A stretch of 64,000 bases of DNA. Origin: Mytilus trossulus (taxonomy: Eukaryota; Mollusca; Bivalvia; Mytilida; Mytilidae). Position numbers and translations under genes: made by a program. Below, one piece after another: positions 52,025 through 64,000 of the stretch; within the stretch, counting starts at the first letter, position 1; every line of letters starts with the position of its first letter. The stretch is taken from positions 71,918,457 through 71,982,456 of the forward strand of contig NC_086374.1 of the NCBI RefSeq assembly GCF_036588685.1, in the 5' to 3' direction. A model generated the notes under the pieces. That model was not told where the DNA came from. It worked only from the letters and a program-made list of their open reading frames with translations, and ran no database searches.

Positions 52025-53765
52025 ATTTCCTTATAACCTTTATCTCAGTATTGCACAATAGCAAGAAATCTTCAATTGAAAGGAGTATAGGTCCATTAAG
52101 ACCATTTTTTGCCCCAAAATATAGCAGTTTTACAAAATTGTTAAAATGCAAACTTTTAGTTATTTATTGGAAAGTAGAATGCTTCTGCTACATACATATG
52201 GGCTGTTTTTGACAATGCAATGCATACATATCAGGAATAACCATCATCTAGGGGGCTCGGAGGTCTAAGTCATTTTTTTTTTTAATTTAATATAGGATTT
52301 CTCTATGTATTTTTCTACATAGAGGGGGATAGGACCTTTATTGGGACTCTGGGATCGGATGTTTTTAAGGTGGCATGGGAGTCTAAAATAACAAAGGATA
52401 GAATTTGTTCATACTTTGCCAAAACGTAGTATCTTTTGATACATGTCGAAAAATATAATTCAAATGATAGGTTATCGCACATTTTCTCAAGCTATAGGAT
52501 GGGACAAAATGACACATTTTTTATGGATTAAACAGGAAACACACCATTCTGTTATTAGAAACTAGACAAAATGATAGACTTGTTATACATGTATTCTTCA
52601 TGAAAAGAAAGCTTTCAGACACTGCTTTTAGAACATCAAAAGAAAAGATAGGGTCACCGTACGTTTTTCCTGGCTGAAATAAAAAATGGGAAAATTCCAT
52701 GTAGAATCCTTCAGAAAATGCACTGTATTAGAGTATTAAACCTCCCCTTAAAATGCCACTTTAAAAAAAGACTAAAATCAACCCAAAAAGTGATCATTTG
52801 CAAAAATATAAATATTTATTAGTTATATTCTTATAAATTGGTTCCTTTAAATAAAAATTCACATTAAATATCTGCATTCCTGCATCAAATTTTGCTAACT
52901 TGATGGAAAATCTTGACCTTTGGTTCTCTGTTTTTTACAATCCAAGATGGAGGAAGGCACCCATACCACCTTAAGCTTTGGATTTCAGGATTTAGGCTTT
53001 CGTGATCCGGGAATTCTTTTTTCGAATTTCGGGACTTCGAGAATTCAGGTTTTTTCAGCCCAGGATTTCAGGATTTCGTGTTTTAAAGCTCGGGATTTCG
53101 AGATCAGGAACCCTCCTACCCTCCCTCTATATACATGTATTAACTGAGCTTTATCTTATACTTAATAGAAAAATGAAATAAAAATATTGGGTCACCATTC
53201 ATTTAATTTATGCTCACAATCTGCCTTTTGAAAGAAGCATACATTTTTGTTAATGTCTTTTTTTTCCTTTTGAACTAATAGGAGAAATTGCGCACAGGCA
53301 CTTGTTTCCATCCATAGAAAGGTCGACTATCCATGCATATAAATAGAAGAAGTTGGCTTACAATTTTTTTTTTAGGTCATGACAGTCCCCGCTTCGAATG
53401 CTTTTTCTACCCTTTTACTTTATGCTAAAAATGCCTACCTTAAAGTCTGCCTCAGTACATATAATGTGATGGGTTCCTATAATGACTTATTAATACATGT
53501 ATGTGAAATGAAATAGAAGCTAAAGGAGGCAAAACAAAACAAACAACATGTACAATGTACATAAAATTAATTAAGGAAAAAAAATAACAACAGATCTAGA
53601 GTATTCATTTAGTTGAATCTTGGCAGTATTTGGAGGAAGAAGAAAAAAAGAAAATTGTACCATTCATCTGATGTAACGAAATATATTATTTCTCTTTTGC
53701 ATTTATATTTTGAGATATTACTCATACAGTTTCAACTAACTTAAATCCTGTTTATTTTGCTGTTT
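52025..53765. other. Intergenic or intronic DNA, with simple-repeat tract
   Basis: 52975-53110 is a degenerate repeat of 'ggatttc(ggg)att' words. 53285-53340 is a half copy of the foldback at 51.95 kb. No exon was identified, although upstream exons of the gene starting at 53769 may be hidden here. Confidence 0.45.
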
Positions 53766-53768
53766 CAG

Positions 53769-56700
53769 ATTGGGAAAGAGAAATTGAAAACGATATCTAA
53801 GGAAAATTGTGAAAGTCCTGTTAAAATAGTGTGTAAGGCATTAGAAGAAATAGTCCATGGCTTTGAAGAAGAAAATACAACAGAAGAACAGGTAAAAAAA
53901 AATTCTTCATATCTACAGCATAAAATACTTGCCAACTTTTGAAAATCTCCATGCCTAAATCATGCAAGTTGGCAGGTATGCTACAGTTACATATTACTAT
54001 CACTTTAGAAATACAATATGTTAGTTGGTTGTAACTTGCCAGAGGGACCCCCCCCCCCCCCCCCCAACAAAAAAAAAATGTGAAAAATCCTGCATTCTGA
54101 GATGGAGTATTAAGCTGCAGGAATTGCAATCAAGATTCAAAAGATTTGTAAACAAACTTGAAAAAAACCATGATGTGTAACCAACAAAATCTTGTGACAA
54201 TGTCTATATATACATATACAATTTGAAACTATAGAAGCGAAATTAGGAAAAAAGAGCATATCCATGTTTGGGATTGGGGCCCAAATTCAGAACCAAAATG
54301 ATGGTTGATAAATTGAATCTCGTGGTAGTTTTTTTGTATAACATCTGACTAAGATTTTCCTACCTCGACAAAGGTACACTTATATTCTTTACTCATTTGT
54401 AACTCTTTAAATATGCAAGTACTACTGTGGATTCATTACTATTTGTTGGATACCAGTTTTGATGTTACTTAGTGAGTACATGTGAACCACAAATTCAAAT
54501 GTTCAACTAATTTAACATAGGCTTTGTTTGAAGAGAAGGGCAAAGCAATGGAATCTAATATCCCTGAAAATGCTGGTTTTCCTCAATCTACAAAAAATTG
54601 ATAACTGAGAAAATAAAGAAATCCACAGTAATTTTCTGTCTGGCTTCAAAGATCAATCAGTCAATCAATTGAGTATGAATTTCAGATACAATGGCAGGAG
54701 AAGTTACACGATATGCTGCTGTACAAAGTTTGTCAGTCATATGACACAAATCAGCCAATCATTGATGAGAATTCAGTTTTAGACAAAACTGATATGGTAA
54801 CACAGATTTTTCCATCTTTTGGAATAGCATTTTATACTGAAATCATAAAGAGATGTGGATGGACTTCTATGTTTTTATCTGTGAGTGTAGTATAAAATGT
54901 TGTCTGTTATTAAATTTTGATCAACTTGAAAGATAATATATACCATAAAGGGCTTATTTCACGGGTGTAAATATTCAAGATTTTCATTGAATAAGGTATA
55001 CAAAATATTTTGACAGATGCAAACTTTTTATCAAGACATTCCCATGTGCACTATAAAATTGGCGGATTTTATTTTGGCAGTTTTGTTTTATCCGTGAAAA
55101 GAAGCGAAAATGTACACCCCTGCGAAAATAACCCGCTTTACAGTAATAGGGTAAATACTATAAAAAATATCTCAGTTAATGTAAAATTTGTTAACCATAT
55201 TTTGTTAAATATAAAAACTGATATAAGTATGAAGTAATGGCAAATTAAAAGTTTATGTCATTAGACAAATATTCTTGTTTTTATGGAAAAGTATTATTTG
55301 GGTTAGAAAGAAGCAGTGTTTGACATTTATTTTAAACTAGTCAATATCCGTCAATGTCATTTTGGTTTGACTCATTGTTGAAGGTTGTAGTCTGTACTGT
55401 AGTTACCTATAGTGCTTGGTAGGGAAATTCTGATGTCTCTAAACGAGGTATACTGACGTTTGAAATGTTTTTTAAATTAAATATAAGTATCTTAATATTT
55501 TGCAGAGATTAGAAAGCTTACCTATAGAAATAGCAAGAGACATCTTTAAGGACGTTCTTCGTGTTTCATCGACTGCTATGAATGACAGTGATATAACTTT
55601 GATGTTAGAAATACTGGATTTTGTTCTGTCAAGGTTATTTACAAAGTCATGTGATGAGACATTCTTATCTCCATTCTCTGAAGAGTCAACAGAAAGAAGT
55701 TTAATAGTGTCTGCCATTGTCACTACATTAAAACATTTTCAAGATTATGATCTGGGAAAATTTTATGACAATGTATCAAATGAAAATGTGATATTTCACA
55801 TTTTATGTAAGAAAACACTTCTTCAGAACTTTTTATTACAGTTGTTTTTGTTAGGTGTAATATCCATCCCCTCAGAGAATTTCAATTTGAACAACTTGAA
55901 AAGATGGTTTTATTTGAATATCAGAGGGAAAGAAATCAATTTTAAGGACAATAAATATACACGGCCATCTCTGAAGTTTTACAAAAACAGTAATCTTGGA
56001 AAATACAGCAAAGCATCACAGAAAATGGTTGTATTGGATCTTGATTTGGAGTCCATTCAAGTTTTACAGAAGACTTTTCCTTTGGAGAGGTGGACCTTAG
56101 TTGTCACAAGACTTCTTCATTTAGAAATATGTAAAAGTGTATTGGATATATCACAGTCAGACTCTGTATTAACCACAATTCAATTTTCAAAATGTCCGCT
56201 CCAAATAAGCATGCCTGACAACACCTCTGATAAATCCAAAACTAAATCAAAGAAAATTAACTTGGAATGTTCTTTATCGAATCTTGTTGCTATTAGTTTT
56301 CGTGTATTTTCTGAACACAAATTTCTCACCCCTGAAGATTTAACTACTTTGAGGAGAAGTGAATCAGATATTATTGACTTTGATATAGAGACTATGATAT
56401 GGAGATTGGAAAAAAGACAACCAGGATTTAAAGGTATTAACTTTATAGGCTATTAGATACTTTCATGATAATTTCTATTAAAAGAAATAGTACAACATCT
56501 TCTTAGCAGAAGCGCTTCATACTAAAATTGGGTGCATGAACAACAATTTTACAATCCTATATAAAAAGCATTTATTCTTACGATTAAATTTTTATGCTAT
56601 CACCATAAAGTTGATAGTAATATCAAGTATTTTGTTCATTTTTTCTATTCACTGTCCAGGTGCAGTTACATATATGTTGAATTTTAAACAAAATAAAGTA

Positions 56701-59700
56701 CGATATAGGAGTGCCAAGGAGTCGTGGTCAGCCAATTAAAATTACGGATTGAAATACAACATACATATGTAACATTGTTATTGTTTACATGTACAAAATG
56801 CCATGTTTATTTTTATTTTATTTTTTCACGTTCTTTGCTGTTTTGATATTGCAGTTTAAAATTTTGTAATAAACATCTGTTGAAAAACCTAACACTTGTA
56901 CATGATGCTTTAATTGTATTTCAGATTGCATAGAGGAGCTGTTGAAAAATGAATGCCCAGAGAACTGGAAAGATAGCAGGTATGATTAACTTGATTTACA
57001 CCACTATATCATGTATATCATCTGACATTCTAAGAATTTATTCCAGTTGCATAAAGTCAAAAATTCACTATGCTTTTCATATCAGAAATGGCATGCATCC
57101 ATCCAACTTTGACTTGACAAAACATCATCTTTTAAGCCATCAATTGAAATATGTTCTTAATTTGGATTGTAATATAGAAGTCTATCAATTCAAGGTTGAT
57201 ATGTCAGATAGCATGTGGTCTCTCCCTTTATAAATTAAGATTCATGTTTGGATTTATGGTCGCATATAATAGGAGGTTACTAAGATCCCTATTTCTTTTG
57301 AGGTCATAGTAACTAAATAAGACTTGGTTTTTTGTTGTTGAAAAGTGTTTTTTACATAGCAAAATATATATTTTATACATATGTGATTTCAACCTTTCTT
57401 GAATATATAAATACATATACTGAGTCAGAATGTTCCCTTTGATTCTATGGTCTTATCTTCCAAGATCAAAGTCAAAGCTACTGAAAAAATGAAATTCGTG
57501 CAGAAAAATATTTCCAAATATTAAATGGAATGCTTCATATGAATTTATAACCTCTTGCTTGGATGCATACATTGTATGGTCATATATATATAAGTCACGA
57601 GGTCTAAGGTCATGGTCATATCTTCTAAAGATTGAATTTGTAAAACACAATATTACTGTTTAAAGAACTTTATCTTAAGGTGGTACCCAACACCTAGACT
57701 AAAATTAATTTGACTTGTTTAATTTTCATAAGATTTTGAGAAAATATTTACTTTGCATACATGTGATGGACTGTGAAACTCAGATCAGGAGATTGGGACT
57801 CGGATCAGGAGGTTTTTTATCGACATTAATTTTGTCGTAAATGTTACGGTACGATGTAGAAATTGTCTCTTAAAGTTTTCTTTCATTTACATCAGAATGT
57901 ACGGTAATGTGTTTATACACCCTAGTACCCTTGTTGCCTTTCTATTTGAATGATAACACATTATCAAATAAAAATATTGATAAGAAACTGTTTCTTGTTT
58001 TGTGTTTGATAATTGATTGTTCACTGCTTGCAAATAAATGATTATATACAAATAAGAAAGAAATGTGCTATGCATGTATATTTTAAACATGATAAATTAA
58101 TTAAAAAATAAATAACAATAGTAAATTGCTTGTTTTTTTGACTTTATAAAAGTCATATTTCTAGAAACTTGAGACTCTGTTAAAGATTTCAATTTTTTTA
58201 TTTGAATGACCAAATTATTTAGACATTTCTACAATTGTTCATGTTGTTTAACTGATACTGAGTTATTTTCCATCCATGTTCATTAGTCCAGTCAAACTAA
58301 GATTTAACCTCAAACTAATTGTAACAGAAAATGTTTTAGTTCTTATCAATAGCATTATGCCCTTTATATACACAGAAAAAAGTCCCATAAATCTAACTTG
58401 AGGAAAACTCAAAGACAGCATTTTTAATTTCCTATGGAAATTAAAATTGGAAGGGGAGATAACTCTTGCAAAAACGAGTCTTGTTGGGTCAGTTTTTGGT
58501 TGTTTTTCTTGAAATTTAAGTAAAGTATGATAGTTTGAACAGGTTATAAGTTTGTAATTAACTCAATTACATAATCTCCTGCTCATGAAATGTACAAAAC
58601 CGAAGTGTTATGTGTAGTTTTATTTTTTTTCATGCATTTTTCATTAAAGAAATTGCAAATTTGAGGCTTTGCAACCATTTTGAAAAAACAATGTGAACAT
58701 TTGGTATTGTTTATATCTTTATATTATATTTTATCAGCAACTTACCTATCTTAAGAAACTTTAAACCACAAAAAAGAATACATGCTTAATTATTTTTATT
58801 GAATTTGAGATTCCTTTACCTTGACATGTTGAAAAATCAATAAATTGTCAACTAATGAATTACAAAATCTAGATTATAGCTTGATAAAATGTATGAAAAC
58901 ACCTTGTTGTTTGTTATACTCTAAAGACCGCTAAAAATTCAAGAACAAATACATTCTGATGAAGAGAAGCGGTAAAGTTATAATTTTGTATCAATTTTTA
59001 TCGAAATTTCTGCCTTTTTTGCAAGAGTTATCTCCCTTTCCAATGCAATTCTCCATAGGCATTTTAAATGGTAATTTTTTAGTCTTCCTCAAGTTAAGAT
59101 TTTATGGGACTTTTTTCTGTGTATATTTGGGGTTTAATGCTAAAGATTAAAACTTTAAAATCTGCTGTTGCAATTACTTTCGGGTTAGGGTCAAATTTAT
59201 GCTAGATAGACCAGATTACATGTGGAATTCTGCATATTGTTAAAACTTTCCAATGGTCAGAATTCTTATATAAAATTCAATTTAATCTTTGAAAAGAAGT
59301 CTAGATTCCCACAATATTTTGTAAATTTATATTATTTATTTGTCCTAAAACATTTAATTTCATGCTCTAAATGCTTCGGTTTTTGAGTTATAAGCCAAAA
59401 ACTGCATTTTACCCCAATGTTCTATTTTTAGCCATACCATACTTTTATGATTATTTGATTAAGATACAATTCATTTATTTTACAATTTACATTTTTGAAC
59501 TGATAAATAACTTATAACAGGATAAATCAAAGGGAAGTAACCAAATTTTATTTCCAAAATTTAATACACAAAGTTTTTATCACACAATGGCAATTAATGG
59601 TCATTAGCTTGAGGTGAGCATCGTTGATTACCAGTATGTTTGACACCCAAGCTGTCAAGTGAAGCCATATAATTACACATCTTCTTTGATTTACAGGTAA

Positions 59701-60427
59701 AATTATTAACACAGGTGTAAATTATACCTGTACCATAGTAAGAAATTATCAAAGATGGAAGCTGAAAATTTTCATTTCATACACAGGATTTTTTTCTCCT
59801 TAACAGGAGGACAGGAAGAGACCCCTGAAAACGGGATTATTGTACTCCCGTCGGGAGGTTCACATGTATGACTTTGACCCTTTGAAAAAAAAATATAAAT
59901 AAACAAAAATTTCAAAAAAAATTGAACCAATCACTTTCTGGGAAAAAAAATGGTTGGATATATAGCAGTTTGACAAAGACTAATTTTGATCATTGAGAAG
60001 ATTAATTTTTCCTTAACATTACAAGGTTATTGAAACGTTTCGGGGAGTTATCTCCCTGTAGTGTTAGGTGGTACTACCTAACAGGGAAAAAACCTATGCC
60101 CTCACATTCATGTAAGCCTTCCCTCTTAAGGGCATTTCAGTTCTCAATTTTATTTCTTGGTAAGTGTGTATGTCTGAGTTGTAAATAATTATCTTGAACA
60201 TTTACGTCTAAATGTTTGACATGACTGCATAATAAGCTACAAATATGACCCTTTATGACTTGTTTTTCTATGTGCACATATATGAACATTTTCATTACAG
60301 GCTCATTAAAACATTACATAGAAACCTTGATTTACTATCAGTTGATGGGACTATGTACAAGATGTATGGCCTTGTAGTTGAACTTGAATCTGCAGTCTCA
60401 CAGGAAGATGTGCTAGCTGTGACTGAG
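53769..60427 (+). CDS. Partial host gene, five internal exons, unidentified helical protein
   Basis: Exons with matching AG/GT borders and phases: 53769-53891 (phase 0 to 0), 54686-54880 (0 to 0), 55506-56433 (0 to 1), 56925-56979 (1 to 2) and 60301-60427 (2 to 0). Together they encode about 476 residues without a stop. The product is rich in Leu, Ile, Ser and Lys, with many amphipathic helices, for example 'KIVCKALEEIVHGFEEE', 'IARDIFKDVLRVSSTAMN', 'LLQNFLLQLFLLGVIS' and 'MYKMYGLVVELESAVSQED'. A lysine-rich segment lies in exon 3 ('SDKSKTKSKKI'). There are no membrane helices, zinc fingers or catalytic motifs that I recognise. A helical-repeat scaffold (HEAT/ARM-like) is possible but unproven. 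First and last exons lie upstream of 53.7 kb or beyond the window. Listerin was considered and not supported by what I can recall of its sequence. Confidence 0.75.
54048..54065. repeat. 18-bp poly-C run in intron
   Basis: An uninterrupted C run followed by an A run, in the intron after the first visible exon. Confidence 0.98.
58290..59215. repeat. Diverged inverted repeat in intron
   Basis: The arms are about 58290-58480 and 59010-59215. Matching words include 'cacagaaaaaagtcccataa' against 'ttatgggacttttttctgtg', and 'ggagataactcttgcaaaaa' against 'tttttgcaagagttatctcc'. Similarity continues more weakly outward. It could be a foldback element or two repeat copies in opposite orientation. 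Confidence 0.8.
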
Positions 60428-60454
60428 GTACGTTCTTAAAACTCTTCAGTGAGA

Positions 60455-60830
60455 AAATAAAAACATGTGGTATGATTGGAAATGAGAAAGCTTTTCCTCA
60501 GAGACCAAACTGACGTAGAAGTTAGCAGCTATAGATCACTGTATAGCTTTTCACAATGAGCAAAACACATACTTTAAAGCAAGTTATAAAAACTCCCCTC
60601 CCCTAAATGCAAATGTAAATAACTCAAGAGAAAAGTAATGGACTCAAAATTGATTTATATACAAAACAATCAAGGAATATGAATAAATAACAATCTACAA
60701 CCTCTGAATTACAATTCCTGTATTGGGACAGGCAGGTACAGAATATGGCAGGGTTAAACATATAAGCAGCTAGTTCAAACCCTCACTCTTACCTTAAAAG
60801 TGGTACAATGGCACAACACAACAATAATGT
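60455..60830 (+). repeat. Family F repeat, copy 1
   Basis: Starts 'aaaacatgtggtatgattgg' and ends in the 'gtggtacaatggcacaac' region. The internal order matches 62403-62770. Confidence 0.7.
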
Positions 60831-60832
60831 AT

Positions 60833-62402
60833 ATATGTTACAGTAAATAGGTGAAATTAGGAAGTACATGTAATTACTAAAATTTAGGAATTACAGGTAA
60901 TTCCCGATGCACTTAGTAAATACAAGTAATTCCTGAAACGGCCCAGTTATTACCAGTAATTACTAATTTTAAAATGAATTTTTACACCTATTTACTGACT
61001 GCTAAAACAACCATAACTTTTGATCACCTGACCGTAATATAACATTGTTTTAGCTGTGTAATACTAACTAGGTTTGTATAAGAATATCTTTAATAAATAA
61101 GGTCTTTCAAATATTTGGTTAAATCAGAGTAACTTTAGTTTTAATCCAAAATGGTTTAAGTTGAGCATTATACAGATAATTTTTTACCAACTTCAGCAGA
61201 CATGGAAATCAAAAATGGAAAATTCTCTCAAAGCGTTATGTTTTAACTTTTTAAAGTATTTTGAATTTGAAGAATATTTAGACTAATTTATTACCTTAAA
61301 AGATAAGATAACGTTATGTAGGTTAAGAACTGGAATGAACTGTTATAAGCATTAGCTTCGAGATATAAAAAAAAATCTTTTTTGTTGTTGTTAAATCATT
61401 TATAAAAATGATATAGTAAAATTATAATTCACTGTTAGCAGCCATTCTGGTTCTTTTTTGTTAAATTAGCTGAGAAACAAAGTTGATGAGTTGTGCACTT
61501 GCAGGTGAATATTTGGACCTCATTGAATACGTATTCATGTGACCTTCAAATCAACCACAAGCTGGAGATGGGTTATCGATGTATTAAGCTATTAAAATTG
61601 TAAGGGTTTTGCAGAACAAATAGTCTTGGCTACTCTTGCTGTTAATCGCAGGCTCAACAAAAATGAGGAAAAATATTAATATTTTCCTCTAGATACTATC
61701 TTTTGACTAGTACTGTAAGAAGCTTCATTAAAAATTGGGTAAACATCCAGAATGGTTTATAAAATCTTATGTTTTAAAAACATTAACTACAAAGTGTATG
61801 TAATGTTAACTGGGAAAAAAACTAGTCCATTCATAAGTAATATACGAAAAAAAGGATTTTTTTTACAAACTTTACTTTTGGATATTATCTTATGATTATA
61901 AACATTTAGCTTCTGTCCGAGTTTGGTAGAAATCCAGGATATTTGGAGAAAGTTTTTTAAAGTTTTAAACCACAGTGCATGATGGAGATTTTAGATTGAT
62001 TTTGGATTGATATCATTGTCTTGCATACATATATTTAATTTTATTTAATTTATGGAGTTTCAAAACCTATAAAACAACCATTTTCCAGTTTCAATTCACA
62101 AACACTAAAGAGCATCACTTTGGATGTGCATTAAATACCTACATCCTTAAGTTAGCTCCTATAAAATCCCTACCCCTTTACTATCTTATTTGGTATCATG
62201 AATCATGTTTTTAATTTTTAAACAAAAATATCAAGTTAGTAAATAGCTGTAAAAATGACAAAAAAAATCAGTGATTACCAGTAATCACTGAAACAAATAG
62301 TAAATGCATGTAATTACTAAATTGGTTAGTAATTACAGGTATTTACTGAAATGTTTAGTAATTACGTGTAATTCCTAAATTCACCTATTTACTGTAACAT
62401 AT
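60833..62402. mobile_element. 1.57-kb element with about 48-bp terminal inverted repeats
   Basis: The left end 'atatgttacagtaaataggt' is the exact reverse complement of the right end 'acctatttactgtaacatat'. Similarity continues inward through 'taattactaaa'. Both subterminal regions carry several copies of a 'gtaattac' palindrome. The interior (about 61000-62260) has no open frame of note. It is most likely a non-autonomous DNA transposon; the superfamily and target duplication could not be fixed (flanks are TA-rich). It lies between two family F repeats. Confidence 0.88.
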
Positions 62403-62770
62403 CTATATTAAAGAAGATGTGGTATGAATGCCTATGAGAAACTCTCCATCCAGGTCAAAATTTATAAAAGTTAACCATTATAGGTCACAGTATGGTCTTC
62501 AACACAGAGCTTTGGCTCAAACTGAAAACAGAAAGCTATAAGGGCCCCAAAAGTTACTGGTATAAAACTATTCAAACGGGGAAAACAAAAGGTCAAATCT
62601 ATATAAAAAAACGAGAAATGCATGCATGTACAATGATGTATACAACAATGTATACAACAATGTACAAAATACAAATATTATAAACAGCAACAAAGAACAA
62701 ACACTCAATTACAGGTTTCTGACTTTGGACAGGCACATATATAATGTGACAATGTTTAAGATATTTGTTG
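62403..62770 (+). repeat. Family F repeat, copy 2
   Basis: Contains 'gaagatgtggtatgaatgcc', 'cattataggtcacagtatgg', 'ataagggccccaaaagttac' and 'caggtttctgactttggaca'. I recognise it as a common mussel repeat; its class is unknown. Confidence 0.75.
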
Positions 62771-63089
62771 GCAGCTAACCCTCTCCTAACCTATAGTATT
62801 GTTTACTTTAATCAGTCTTGTAGAAGGTATTGATATTCTAATGAGTAAATCTTATTAAAATTCAGTTGGTTGATTAAACAAAATTATAAAAAAAAACTTG
62901 TTCAAAGGCTTGAAGTCCACTTTAAATGATTTCAATTATACATGTTAAATATCCCATCATAATTGCTTTAAAAACAAGGCAAGTTGTTATGTTGTGTATT
63001 TCATGTATTTAGTGATCGGTAAAGCACTACTTTTATGTTGCAATGTTATAACACAGATAGTAAGACTGATATTCATGTTCCTGTTGACT

Positions 63090-63440
63090 CTTAGTTTAAA
63101 CATATTTATTTATAGAGGTTTGAGAAACAAGTTTTGCAAGGTATATTAATCCTTTTCCACTTTGGGGGTGCGAATGCTGCCTGGTAGAGGCATTAGTAGC
63201 CTGCTCTTTTTCGAAATCTACAAGGGTGTCTTTCACGTGCAAGAGATATGGCTCTCACTTAACACGGGTCAGCCATTTATCGTCCCCTTCCGATGAACTA
63301 TCATCTTTTCCTCAAGGCCATACTTGCAAATGGTGTGAAGGGAGAGCAGAAAATTCAGTCCCTGAATTTTTTATCCCAAACGGGAATCGAATAAGGAACC
63401 TTTGTGCGACTCTTAAAAACATGCACATAGTATGAATAGT
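63090..63440 (+). repeat. Family I repeat, long copy
   Basis: Begins 'gtttaaacatatttatttat' and includes 'gaggcattagtagcctgctc', 'cacgtgcaagagatatggct' and 'cccaaacgggaatcgaataa'. The minus strand of the last block resembles a tRNA B-box (ttcgattcccg), so a SINE origin is possible. No A-box was found. A plus-strand open frame (63226-63435) lies in it and is not considered a gene. Confidence 0.55.
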
Positions 63441-63444
63441 TTTT

Positions 63445-64000
63445 AGGCAGTTAAGCTGCCTTATTTGAGCACCCTGAATTTGTGTACTTCCTAATAAATG
63501 CTGAAATACGTGTCATTGTTATCATCTAGCTGGCTTCTATATTATTTATAACTTATTGGACAGTTTTTTCATACTTTTCATTACAAAAAATATGACCAGA
63601 AAAACCTTAAATGATTGTCGATTTTTCCCAAAAGTTTTGAAGTTGCACATAGGAAGTAGAGCACATTAGGAATCCTTATGTAGTTTATTATCCCCTGAGC
63701 ATATGGCTAAGATGTCAAAGAACAAATGTGTGAAATATTCAATCACCGAAAATCTCTAAAGACAAGTAGTTAAGATTTCCCAAAATTGCAAAACTCGTAG
63801 GAATATTGTTTGTTGTCAATACGTAGTCAGCTGCTTGTATATGATCACGCTGTTGGCGGCAATTTTGAATTAGAAGACGAATTGTCCGTATCTTTTTAAT
63901 TAGCGATGGTCCGAGGTCTGTGACCTTCCACTTTTGCAGTCAGACTTTCTACTTAATTACTAGCTACGCCGGACAGATTTTGAAAGAAAATAAAAAATAA
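63445..64000. other. No feature recognised at right edge
   Basis: No exon with good borders and no known repeat was seen. The gene ending its visible part at 60427 presumably continues beyond the window. Confidence 0.4.

Noticed and set aside
53769-60427. Assignment of the unknown gene to listerin or another named HEAT-repeat protein
   Set aside because: No diagnostic motif or convincing recalled similarity; a name would be a guess.
63226-63435. 69-codon plus-strand frame near the right edge
   Set aside because: Lies in a dispersed repeat (family I) with a possible SINE origin; no exon borders fit the upstream gene.
1-64000. tRNA or rRNA genes
   Set aside because: No cloverleaf-compatible segment with both A and B boxes and no rRNA-like conserved block was noticed by eye; only an isolated B-box-like word near 63395.

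Overview
The window looks like nuclear DNA of a marine bivalve, most probably a mussel (Mytilus). It is AT-rich, has spliced genes with GT/AG introns and no prokaryotic gene organisation, and is filled with several interspersed repeat families that I recognise from memory as typical of mussel genomes. No database search was possible, so the species assignment is an inference.

Most of the window (about 1-36.5 kb and 40.3-53.7 kb) is transposon-derived. Recurrent families are: (A) a short element carrying a type I hammerhead self-cleaving ribozyme (HHR), with at least ten ribozyme copies of one type plus two of a second, covarying type; (B) the 3' tail of Penelope-like elements (PLEs), usually 5'-truncated, with one longer PLE reverse-transcriptase relic at 21.0-23.3 kb and others at 16 and 30 kb; (C) a common unclassified dispersed repeat; (D) a short element that inserted into the PLE with a clear 6-bp target duplication; (F) and (I) two further repeat families near the right end. 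A nearly full-length CR1-like LINE (47.6-51.0 kb, minus strand) has an endonuclease domain, a reverse transcriptase, an N-terminal PHD-like zinc finger and a 2A ribosome-skipping motif. Tandem arrays include a 46-bp minisatellite (0.55-2.17 kb), a self-complementary simple repeat (13.5-14.3 kb), a 66-bp satellite (33.6-34.3 kb) and an 800-bp satellite (42.8-47.1 kb).

Two host genes are visible, both on the plus strand. At 37.3-40.3 kb a three-coding-exon gene encodes a complete 187-residue claudin/PMP22-type four-helix membrane protein. From 53.8 kb to at least 60.4 kb five in-phase exons encode part of a larger, mostly helical protein that I do not recognise; both ends lie outside what can be seen.

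The most interesting system is the ribozyme-bearing family. Ribozyme cores are preserved or decayed in a graded way, stems covary between two subfamilies, one locus is a tandem dimer whose two cleavage sites are 359 bp apart (the arrangement that would release a unit-length RNA that could circularise), one tiny insertion begins at the predicted scissile bond, and the same ribozyme lies in the terminal repeat of a PLE. HHRs in PLEs and in small retrozyme-like elements of animals are established; the details here are observations from this sequence.
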